Below, piece by piece: positions 57,244 to 64,000 of a stretch of 64,000 nt of DNA. Position numbers and translations under genes: made by a program. Source of the stretch: RGDT01 sp964630925. Its GTDB lineage: Bacteria; Planctomycetota; Planctomycetia; Gemmatales; Gemmataceae. Location of the stretch: NCBI GenBank assembly GCA_964630925.1, contig CAZVZK010000015.1, forward strand, positions 1 through 64,000. The letters run 5' to 3'. The notes under the pieces were generated by a model, which worked only from the letters and a program-made list of their open reading frames with translations, had not been told where the DNA came from and did no database searches. Position 1 is the first letter of the stretch, and each line of letters starts with the position of its first letter.

Positions 57244-58607
57244 GCGCCGATCCCGCCCTCGAAGAGATGGCCTCCCGGGTCGTCGCCTGGGTGCTGCGCC
57301 ACCTGGACACCCTGCCCGATCAGCCAGTCGGTACGTTGGGAGACGCCGAGCAGCTGCGCCGGCTCCTGCACGAGGCCGCCCCCGAGGGCCCGACGCCGTT
57401 CGAGGTGGTGCTGGAGCGGTTCTCGACGGCGGTGGCCCCGTTCGCGTTCCGGCCGAGCCATCCGCGCTTCCTGGCGTTCATCCCGTCGGCGCCGTCCCCG
57501 GTGTCGATTCTCGCCGACTGGCTGGCGGCGGGGTGCAACTTCTTCGCGGGCGTGTGGCTGGAGGCCGCCGGGCCGACGCGCATCGAGCTGACCGTCCTCG
57601 ACTGGTTCCGCACGCTGCTGGGGATGCCGGAGGGGGCGAGCGGGCTCCTCACCGGCGGCGGGTCGTCGGCCAACCTCACCGCCCTGGTGGCGGCGCGCGA
57701 GCGGCTGACGCGGGACGGGCGCGGGCGGGCGGTGATGTACGTCTCCGAGCAGCGGCACTGGTCGCTGGACCGGGCCGCCCACGTCGCGGGATTCTTCCCC
57801 GAGCAGCTGCGCCCGGTGGCGTGCGACGGCGGGCAGCGGATGGACGTGGCGGCGTTGAGGCGGCACATCGCGGCGGACAGGGCGGCGGGGCTGGTGCCGT
57901 GGCTGGTGGCGGCCAATGCCGGGACGACGAACACCGGGGCGATTGACCCGCTGGCGGAGATAGCCGAGGTGTGCCGGCGCGAGGGGCTGTGGTTCCATGT
58001 GGATGCGGCCTACGGGTGGGCGAACGCGCTGGTGCCGGAGGGGCGGGCGGAGCTGGAGGGCGTGGGGGAGGCGGACTCGGTGACGCTGGACCCGCACAAG
58101 TGGTTCGCGACGGGGTTCGACGCGGGGGCGCTGCTCGTGCGTGACCCGGCGGGGCTGGAGCGGGCGTTTTCGCTGCGTCCGGAGTACATGCAGGACGTCG
58201 AGCCGGGCGCGGGCGAGGTGAACTTCTGCGACCGGGGGATCGACCTGTCGCGGCGCTTCCGGGCGCTGAAGATCTGGCTGCCCGTGCAGGTGCAGGGGCT
58301 GGGGTGGTATCGGGAGATGGTGCGGCACACGCGGCACCTGGCGCGGTTCGCGGCGGCGCGGCTGGCCGAGGCGGGCTTCGAGATCGCGTCGCCCCCGCGG
58401 CTGGGGCTGGTGGGGTTCCGCTGGCCTGGGGATGATGCGATGAATCTGGCGTTGACGGAGCGGGTGCGGGATGGGGGTGAGATGTTCCTCTCGACGACGC
58501 GGCTGGGCGGGCGTGTGGTCCTGCGGATGTGCTTCGTCAACTACCGCACGGCCGAGGCCGACGTGGAGCGGTGCGTGGCGGTGCTGGCGCGCGAGGCGCG
58601 GGGGTGA
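57240..58607 (+). CDS. PLP-dependent group II decarboxylase (aromatic-L-amino-acid type)
   Basis: GTG 57240 overlaps the previous stop (GTGA); 455 residues. PLP-binding Lys287 lies in LDPHKWFATGFD. Asp of FHVDAAYG holds the pyridine nitrogen, and His in VSEQRHWSLDRAA should stack on PLP. LTGGGSSANLTAL binds the phosphate. These features fit the aromatic amino acid/glutamate/tyrosine decarboxylase family; many planctomycete members are simply called aminotransferase class V or PLP decarboxylase. Substrate not deducible. Confidence 0.9.
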   Translation: MSADPALEEMASRVVAWVLRHLDTLPDQPVGTLGDAEQLRRLLHEAAPEGPTPFEVVLERFSTAVAPFAFRPSHPRFLAFIPSAPSPVSILADWLAAGCNFFAGVWLEAAGPTRIELTVLDWFRTLLGMPEGASGLLTGGGSSANLTALVAARERLTRDGRGRAVMYVSEQRHWSLDRAAHVAGFFPEQLRPVACDGGQRMDVAALRRHIAADRAAGLVPWLVAANAGTTNTGAIDPLAEIAEVCRREGLWFHVDAAYGWANALVPEGRAELEGVGEADSVTLDPHKWFATGFDAGALLVRDPAGLERAFSLRPEYMQDVEPGAGEVNFCDRGIDLSRRFRALKIWLPVQVQGLGWYREMVRHTRHLARFAAARLAEAGFEIASPPRLGLVGFRWPGDDAMNLALTERVRDGGEMFLSTTRLGGRVVLRMCFVNYRTAEADVERCVAVLAREARG

Positions 58608-58757
58608 AGCCGGACAGGCCCCGGGGCCCGCAGAGCCTGGGTGGTTGACTGGCCGGGCGTCTCGTGCGTCCGTCGGCAACCCCACAAGGCCCGCCGCGAT
58701 CAATCCCGCCTCCCTGACGCCGTCCATTACCTCCCTTGTCGGATCGGAGACAGCCCC

Positions 58758-60401
58758 ATGAACTACCGCCTCATCCTCGCCGCCGTCCTGCTCTCCGTCG
58801 CTGGCGCCCACGCCGACGAGAAGCCCTACTCCCTCGTCATCCGCGGGGGCATGCTCATCGACGGCGCCGGCAACCCCTGGAGGCGTGCCGACCTCGCGAT
58901 CCGCGGCGGACGCATCGCCGCCGTGGGCCGCGTCGTCGGCAAGGCCGAGAAGGTGATCGACGCCACGGGTCTCACCGTCGCGCCCGGCTTCATCGATATC
59001 CATTCGCACTCCGACCACCTCCTCCTCGAAGACGGCGCCGCCCAGAGCAAGATCCGCCAGGGCGTCACCACGGAGGCCCTCGGCGAGGGCCTCTCCGCCG
59101 GCCCGCGCAGGGGCAAGTTCCCCGGCAAGTGGGAGTCGTTGGCGGCCTACTTCAAGGCCGTCGAGAAAAGCGGCGTCTCGGTGAACGTCGCGTCCTACGT
59201 CGGGCTCGACAACGTCTGGCAGTCCGTCATGGGCACGTCGTTCGAGCGTCCGACGGACAAACAATTCAAGGAGATGGAGGCCATCCTCGCCGATGCGATG
59301 AAGGAGGGCGCGTTCGGCATGTCTTCCCTCCTCGCCATGCCGCCCGGCTCGCTGGCCACCACCGACGACCTCGTCCGCCTGTGCAAGGTCGTCGCGAAAC
59401 ACAGCGGGATCTTCTCGTCGCACATCCGCAACGAGGGCACGGAGGTGTTCAAGGCGGTGAAGGAGGCCATCGAGGTCGGCGAGCGGGCGGGGGTGCCGGT
59501 GGACATCATCCACCTCAAGATCGCCGAGCAGAAGCTGTGGGGGAAGATGAGCGAGCTGGTCGCCCTCATCGAGGCGGCCCGCAAGCGCGGCGTGGACGTT
59601 CAAGCAAATATCTATCCTTATACACGAGGTCAAAATAACCTCGCCAGCATCATCCCGCCGTGGGCGCACGAGGGCGGCACCGGGATAATGCTCGCCCGCC
59701 TCAAGGACGCCAAGGAGCGGCCCCGTCTGAAGAAGGACATCAAGGAGGGCCTGCCCGGCTGGTACAACCACTACACCGCCGTCGGCGGCGACTGGGGCCG
59801 CATGCTGGTGGCCGGCAAGGGCAAGTATGAGGGCCTGACGATGGACCGCGTCATCGCCGCCCGCACCAAGGGCAAGGATCCGAAGCCGGACCCGCTCGAC
59901 GTGCTGTTCGACATCCTCATCGAGGAGGGCGGCTCCGTCCCGACGGTGTACGAGCACCACACGGAGAAGGACATGCGCCTCGCCCTGAAACAGCCCTGGT
60001 GCAGCATCGGCTCCGACGGCCTGGCCTACGCCGCCGAGGGGCCGCTGCGCCGCGGCAACCCGCACCCGCGCAGCTTCGGCACCTTCCCCCGAGTGCTGGG
60101 CGTCTACGTCCGCGAGACAGGCGTGCTGACGCTCGAAGACGCCGTGCGCAAGATGACCTCGCTCAACGCCGCGAAACTCGGCATCAAGGACCGCGGCCTG
60201 CTGCGCGAGGGTTTGTGGGCCGACGTGACGGTGTTCGACCCGAAGAAGATCCGCGACAGGGCGACGTACGCCGAGCCGTTCCAGTACGCCGAGGGGGTTG
60301 AATATGTCGTGGTGAACGGTGAGGTGGTCCTGGAGAGGGGCAAGCACACGGGTAAACGTCCGGGGCGTGTGATCCGGCACGGCGGAGCGGAGGTGCCATG
60401 A
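58758..60401 (+). CDS. N-acyl-D-amino-acid deacylase-like amidohydrolase, secreted
   Basis: 547 residues. Signal peptide NYRLILAAVLLSVAGAHA. D-aminoacylase motifs: APGFIDIHSHSDH (metal ligands), SSHIRNEG, PVDIIHLKIAE and ANIYPYTRGQNNL, with the C-terminal LREGLWADVTVFDP. The family removes acyl groups from N-acyl-D-amino acids, such as those from peptidoglycan. About 40 bases at 59599-59640 have clearly lower GC than the rest. The stop overlaps the next start by ATGA. Confidence 0.9.
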   Translation: MNYRLILAAVLLSVAGAHADEKPYSLVIRGGMLIDGAGNPWRRADLAIRGGRIAAVGRVVGKAEKVIDATGLTVAPGFIDIHSHSDHLLLEDGAAQSKIRQGVTTEALGEGLSAGPRRGKFPGKWESLAAYFKAVEKSGVSVNVASYVGLDNVWQSVMGTSFERPTDKQFKEMEAILADAMKEGAFGMSSLLAMPPGSLATTDDLVRLCKVVAKHSGIFSSHIRNEGTEVFKAVKEAIEVGERAGVPVDIIHLKIAEQKLWGKMSELVALIEAARKRGVDVQANIYPYTRGQNNLASIIPPWAHEGGTGIMLARLKDAKERPRLKKDIKEGLPGWYNHYTAVGGDWGRMLVAGKGKYEGLTMDRVIAARTKGKDPKPDPLDVLFDILIEEGGSVPTVYEHHTEKDMRLALKQPWCSIGSDGLAYAAEGPLRRGNPHPRSFGTFPRVLGVYVRETGVLTLEDAVRKMTSLNAAKLGIKDRGLLREGLWADVTVFDPKKIRDRATYAEPFQYAEGVEYVVVNGEVVLERGKHTGKRPGRVIRHGGAEVP

Positions 60402-61462
60402 ACGAGCAGGCGTTCCTCGACGCGATCCTGACGGAGCCGGACGACCACGTCTCGCGGCTGGCGTTCGCCGACTGGCTCAGCGAACGCGACGACCCGCGCG
60501 AGGCCCTTTTCCGCGCCCAGGGCGTGCTGGGGCCGAGTATCCGCACCTCGGCCGGCGGCAAGATGGTGCCGATCCCGGCGGGCGACTTCGTCATGGGCTC
60601 GCCCGAGGACGAGCCGTTCCGCGACCCCGACGAGCGCGCCCACCCCGTCACCCTCACCCGGCCGTTCTACCTCGGGGCCGGCCCGGTCACCGTGCGTGAA
60701 TTCGCCCAGTTCATCAAGGACACCGGCTACTGGACGGCGGCGGAGTCGGCGGCCGGCATCGGCTGGGACGCCGCCTCGGGGCAGTGGACGCGCGGGCCAT
60801 ACAGTTGGAAACGGCCCGGCTGGGAGCAGGGCGGGGACGAGCCCGCCGTGTGCCTGGCGTGGGACGACGCCGTCGCGTACTGCCGCTGGCTGAGCGCCCG
60901 TGACGGCCGCGAGTACCGGCTGCCGACGGAGGCGGAGTGGGAGTACGCTTGCCGCGCCGGCACCACCACGCCGTTCAGCTCCGGGGCCGACCTGGCGCCG
61001 ACGCAGGCGAACTACGACCACCGTTACCCCTACGAGTGGGGCAGGACCGGCGGCGTGGGGCCGGGGCGCACGACGCCGGCGGGCCGCTACCCGGCGAACG
61101 CCTGGGGGCTGTACGACATGCACGGCAACGCCTGGGAGTGGTGCGCCGACTGGTACGACATGACGCACTACGACACGACGCGCCGGCGGCGCGACCCGGC
61201 CGGCGGGGCGAGGGGCTTCGCCCGCGTGCTTCGTGGCGGGGCGTGGTGCGTGGGCGCACGCGACTGCCGCAGCGCCCTGCGGCGCTGCGGCGATGTGTCC
61301 GCGAGCCGCTACAACGACGGGGCGACGGGCTTCCGCGTGGCGCTGACGATGCCGAAGCCGGCGAGAAGCTCCAGTACCTCCGGCCTGATCGCCGGCATGC
61401 CCGTGGCCCGCATCGCCCGGACCAGTAAGAAGCCCCCGAAGGGGCGGCAGGGCGGGGGCTGA
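60398..61462 (+). CDS. TIGR02996 fused to FGE/sulfatase-modifying factor-like domain
   Basis: 354 residues. Residues 4-45 are a repeat-companion domain (ILTEPDDHVSRLAFADWLSE). The rest is the formylglycine-generating-enzyme fold: GGKMVPIPAGDFVMGSPEDE, YRLPTEAEWEYACRAG, YDMHGNAWEWCADWY, RVLRGGAWCVGARDCRSALR. True FGE enzymes have CHxSYC at the catalytic pair; here the cysteines are spaced as CVGARDC, so copper-dependent oxidase activity is doubtful and a binding role is possible. Coupled by ATGA to the deacylase gene. Confidence 0.85.
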   Translation: MNEQAFLDAILTEPDDHVSRLAFADWLSERDDPREALFRAQGVLGPSIRTSAGGKMVPIPAGDFVMGSPEDEPFRDPDERAHPVTLTRPFYLGAGPVTVREFAQFIKDTGYWTAAESAAGIGWDAASGQWTRGPYSWKRPGWEQGGDEPAVCLAWDDAVAYCRWLSARDGREYRLPTEAEWEYACRAGTTTPFSSGADLAPTQANYDHRYPYEWGRTGGVGPGRTTPAGRYPANAWGLYDMHGNAWEWCADWYDMTHYDTTRRRRDPAGGARGFARVLRGGAWCVGARDCRSALRRCGDVSASRYNDGATGFRVALTMPKPARSSSTSGLIAGMPVARIARTSKKPPKGRQGGG

Positions 61463-61560
61463 TACGCCGCACGGACACGGAAAGAATGCCATGGAGGGCG
61501 TTCAGTCCGCGCTCGAATGAGCCGGCCGCCGCCTGACCGAAACGGGGAGTGAACGCACCC

Positions 61561-64000
61561 ATGCACGAATTCGTCATCTCGCCCGCAGGGCGGCCCGCCC
61601 TCGTCGAGTCGCCCGCCGGCGCCGCCCTCCCGGCACCCCTCGTTGCCGCCTTCGCCGATTCCGCGGCCCACGGCCTGTTGCGCCTCGCCACCGCTGACCT
61701 CCAGACGCGCCTGCCCGCGCCGTTGGAGTACGGGCGCGACTTCGCCAGCGCCTACCTCGCGGGCCTGTGCCGCACCCAGGGGCACGAAGCGTCAAACACC
61801 CTGCCGCCCACGCCGCCGCCGTCCGAAGACGACCTCGCGGCCCGTGTCCTCCGCGCCCCACCGATGACGGGGCTGGAGTACCTGGGCCCAGACACCCTCG
61901 CCGGCTGGTGGTCCGACCTCGACGCCCTCGTCCGCGCCGAGATCCGCGCCCGCCCCGGCGGCGCCCAGGCGTACCTCAGCGAGAAGAACCCGCTTTGGCG
62001 CTTCGTCGGCCGCGTCGCCCTGCACCTCGCCGAGAACAAGCGCGACCCCGAACACCCCTTCGCCTTCCTCGCCACCTACGTCTCCGGCCTCTCGCCACAG
62101 GGCACCGTCCAGCACGAGCCTCTCAGCCGGGCGCTGGCGCAGTACGCCGGGGCGAAGAACCGCGACGCCCTCCTCGGCCTGCTGGCGCCGCTCCAGCGAG
62201 CCGCCGAACGCAGCCCCCTGGTCCGCGAGCTTGTCGATTCCGGCGACGTGTACCATGCGCTGGCCTGGACCGCCCGCGAGGCCCACGGCTTCCTCCAGGC
62301 CGTCCCTGCCCTGGAGGAGAGCGGCCTCGTCGTCCGCGTCCCCGACTGGTGGAACCCCCAGCGTCCGGCCCGCGTCGCCGCCGACGTGAAGATCGGGGCG
62401 AGCAAGGCCGCCCTCGGCGTCGACGCCATCCTCGACTTCTCCGTCACGGCGGCCCTCGACGGTGAGCCGCTCACCGAGGCGGAGCTGGAAGAGATCCTGC
62501 GTTCCGACGGGGGCCTGGTGCGTCTGAAGGGCAGGTGGGTCGAGCTGGACCGCCGCCGGCTGGAGGAGGCGCTCGCCCACTGGCGGGCCGTCGAGGCCAA
62601 GGTGCGCCGCGACGGCCTCACCTTCTTCGAGGGCATGCGGCTGCTGTCCGGCGCGGCGCTGGACCGCGACGCCGCGTCCGAGGCCCTGGAGGCGGGCCGC
62701 GACTGGGCCGCGGTGTCCGCCGGCCCGGCGCTCAAGGCGCTGCTGGAGCGGCTCGGCCCGCCCGAGGGGCGGCTCATCGACCCGCCGGCCGGCCTCCGCG
62801 CCGAGCTGCGCCCGTACCAGCGCGAGGGGCTGGGCTGGCTGCGCTTCCTCACCCGCCTGGGCCTGGGGGCGTGCCTCGCGGACGACATGGGCCTGGGCAA
62901 GACCGTGCAGGTCATCGCGCTGCTGCTCGCCCTCAAGGACGAGGCCCCAGCCGAGGGCCCCAGCCTGCTCGTCGTCCCGGCGTCGCTCATCGCCAACTGG
63001 AAGGCGGAGCTGCAGCGATTCGCGCCGTCGCTGACGTTCAAGGTCGCCCACCCGTCGGAGATGGAGGGGGCCGAGCTGCCCGAGGCCGATATCGCCGCCG
63101 TGAACCTCGTCATCACGACCTACGGCGTGCTGACGCGGCAGGAGGCGTTGCGCAAACGGGTCTGGCGGCTGGCGATCCTCGACGAGGCGCAGGCGATCAA
63201 GAACCCCGGCACGAAGCAGACGAAGTCGGCGAAGGAGATCCGCGCCTCCGCGCGGATCGCCCTGACGGGGACGCCAGTCGAGAACCGCCTGGGCGACCTG
63301 TGGAGCCTGTTCGACTTCCTCAACCCCGGCCTGCTCGGCGGGGCCAAGGCGTTCGGCAAACTCATCAAGCAGATGGAGGCGCCTCCCGCCCCGTCCTACA
63401 AGCCCCTGCGGAGCCTGGCCGGGCCGTACATCCTGCGGCGGCTCAAGACCGACAAGCGTGTCATCGCCGACCTGCCGGACAAGACCGAGGTGACGGCGTG
63501 GTGCGGGCTGACGAGGCCGCAGGCGGCCCTGTACGCGCAGGAGGTCCGCGAGCTGGAGGAGCACCTGGGGTCGGCGGACGGCATGGAGCGCCGCGGCGTC
63601 GTGCTGGCGCAGCTCATGCGCCTCAAGCAAATCTGCAACCACCCGGCGCAGCTCCTCGGCCACGGCGAGTACGACATGGCGCGGAGCGGCAAGTTCCAGC
63701 GCCTGGCCGCACTCGCGGAGGAGATGGCGCAGCGGCAGGAGCGTGCCCTGATCTTCACGCAGTTCCGCGAGGTGGCGGAGCCGCTGGCCGGCTTCCTCGC
63801 GGGGATCTTCGGCAGGCCGGGCCTGGTGCTGCACGGCGGGACGCCGGTGCCGAAGCGGCGCGGGCTGGTCGAGGAGTTCCAGCGCGAGGGCGGCCCGCCG
63901 TTCTTCGTCCTGTCGGTCAAGGCGGGCGGCACGGGCCTGAATCTGACCGCCGCATCGCAGGTGATCCACTTCGACCGCTGGTGGAACCCGGCGGTGGAGA
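61561..64000 (+). CDS. SNF2-family helicase (3' partial)
   Basis: ATG 61561 follows GGGGAG by 11 bases, and the frame is open to the window end (813 residues visible). An N-terminal SNF2-associated region of about 400 residues is followed by the ATPase core: ADDMGLGKTVQ with Lys447, ILDEAQAIKN with Asp541, and LTGTPVENRLGDLWSLFDFL. The second lobe begins with ALIFTQFREVA and continues with LSVKAGGTGLNLT and HFDRWWNPA. Bacterial SNF2 proteins remodel protein-DNA complexes, notably RNA polymerase. The C-terminus is outside the window. Confidence 0.93.
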   Translation, partial: MHEFVISPAGRPALVESPAGAALPAPLVAAFADSAAHGLLRLATADLQTRLPAPLEYGRDFASAYLAGLCRTQGHEASNTLPPTPPPSEDDLAARVLRAPPMTGLEYLGPDTLAGWWSDLDALVRAEIRARPGGAQAYLSEKNPLWRFVGRVALHLAENKRDPEHPFAFLATYVSGLSPQGTVQHEPLSRALAQYAGAKNRDALLGLLAPLQRAAERSPLVRELVDSGDVYHALAWTAREAHGFLQAVPALEESGLVVRVPDWWNPQRPARVAADVKIGASKAALGVDAILDFSVTAALDGEPLTEAELEEILRSDGGLVRLKGRWVELDRRRLEEALAHWRAVEAKVRRDGLTFFEGMRLLSGAALDRDAASEALEAGRDWAAVSAGPALKALLERLGPPEGRLIDPPAGLRAELRPYQREGLGWLRFLTRLGLGACLADDMGLGKTVQVIALLLALKDEAPAEGPSLLVVPASLIANWKAELQRFAPSLTFKVAHPSEMEGAELPEADIAAVNLVITTYGVLTRQEALRKRVWRLAILDEAQAIKNPGTKQTKSAKEIRASARIALTGTPVENRLGDLWSLFDFLNPGLLGGAKAFGKLIKQMEAPPAPSYKPLRSLAGPYILRRLKTDKRVIADLPDKTEVTAWCGLTRPQAALYAQEVRELEEHLGSADGMERRGVVLAQLMRLKQICNHPAQLLGHGEYDMARSGKFQRLAALAEEMAQRQERALIFTQFREVAEPLAGFLAGIFGRPGLVLHGGTPVPKRRGLVEEFQREGGPPFFVLSVKAGGTGLNLTAASQVIHFDRWWNPAVE

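Noticed and set aside
57231..60380. 1049-codon open frame on the minus strand
   Set aside because: Antisense to the decarboxylase and D-aminoacylase, with biased composition and no recognisable motif.
61792..63969. 725-codon open frame on the minus strand
   Set aside because: Antisense shadow of the SNF2 helicase, whose own frame has all helicase motifs and is open to the window end.

Overview
The window is GC-rich bacterial DNA, almost certainly from a planctomycete of the Gemmataceae type. This rests on family content: a DUF1501 protein with a DUF1549/DUF1553 cytochrome partner, several TIGR02996 (repeat-companion) proteins, many TPR-CHAT and leucine-rich-repeat proteins, hybrid kinases, PQQ-like propellers, a Gfo/Idh/MocA oxidoreductase, and a secreted subtilase with the LEALEER-type N-terminal motif typical of planctomycete exported proteins. 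No transposase, integrase, rRNA or CRISPR array was seen. One tRNA (His) is present.

Layout. 1-5.1 kb: two hybrid histidine kinases, the first cut by the window edge. 5.1-16.8 kb: a CPBP protease-TPR protein, a double alpha/beta hydrolase, a small membrane protein, an S9 peptidase, then a tightly coupled run of a membrane-anchored Clp-N protein, a cysteine-cluster protein and four small membrane proteins, the last of which appears frameshifted and runs into hairpin repeats. 17-21.9 kb: secreted subtilase, zinc-ribbon membrane protein, THUMP rRNA methyltransferase. 21.9-23.7 kb: a two-gene ATPase plus DUF4435/TOPRIM module that looks like the PARIS (AriA/AriB) anti-phage system. 24-37.3 kb: two large TPR-CHAT (caspase-like) proteins flanking an FHA-GAF-class III nucleotide cyclase, then remnants of further CHAT and TIGR02996 genes, then three tandem TIGR02996-LRR paralogues. 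37.3-42.7 kb: formyltetrahydrofolate hydrolase-like protein, membrane protein, oxidoreductase, PQQ propeller, GH-like protein. 42.9-48.7 kb: zinc-ribbon membrane protein, SUKH-like protein, amidohydrolase, a fourth LRR protein, a DUF4365 two-gene unit, and a chimeric duplicate of LRR and amidohydrolase fragments. 48.7-54.1 kb: the DUF1501/DUF1549 pair, split by a TIGR02996-SUKH gene. 54.2-64 kb: tRNA-His, a glycine-rich repeat secreted protein, FmdB-like zinc ribbon, rhomboid protease, an RHH/zinc protein coupled to a PLP decarboxylase, an N-acyl-D-amino-acid deacylase coupled to a TIGR02996-FGE-like protein, and the first part of a SNF2 helicase.

Two themes stand out. First, 21.9-37.3 kb reads like a conflict or signalling island: TOPRIM/ATPase defence genes, caspase-like proteases, a cyclase and duplicating LRR proteins with visible gene decay. 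Second, several genes carry single-base reading-frame breaks close to their 3' ends, mostly at G/C-rich positions. These could be real decay or consensus errors and should be checked against reads before any of these genes is called a pseudogene.
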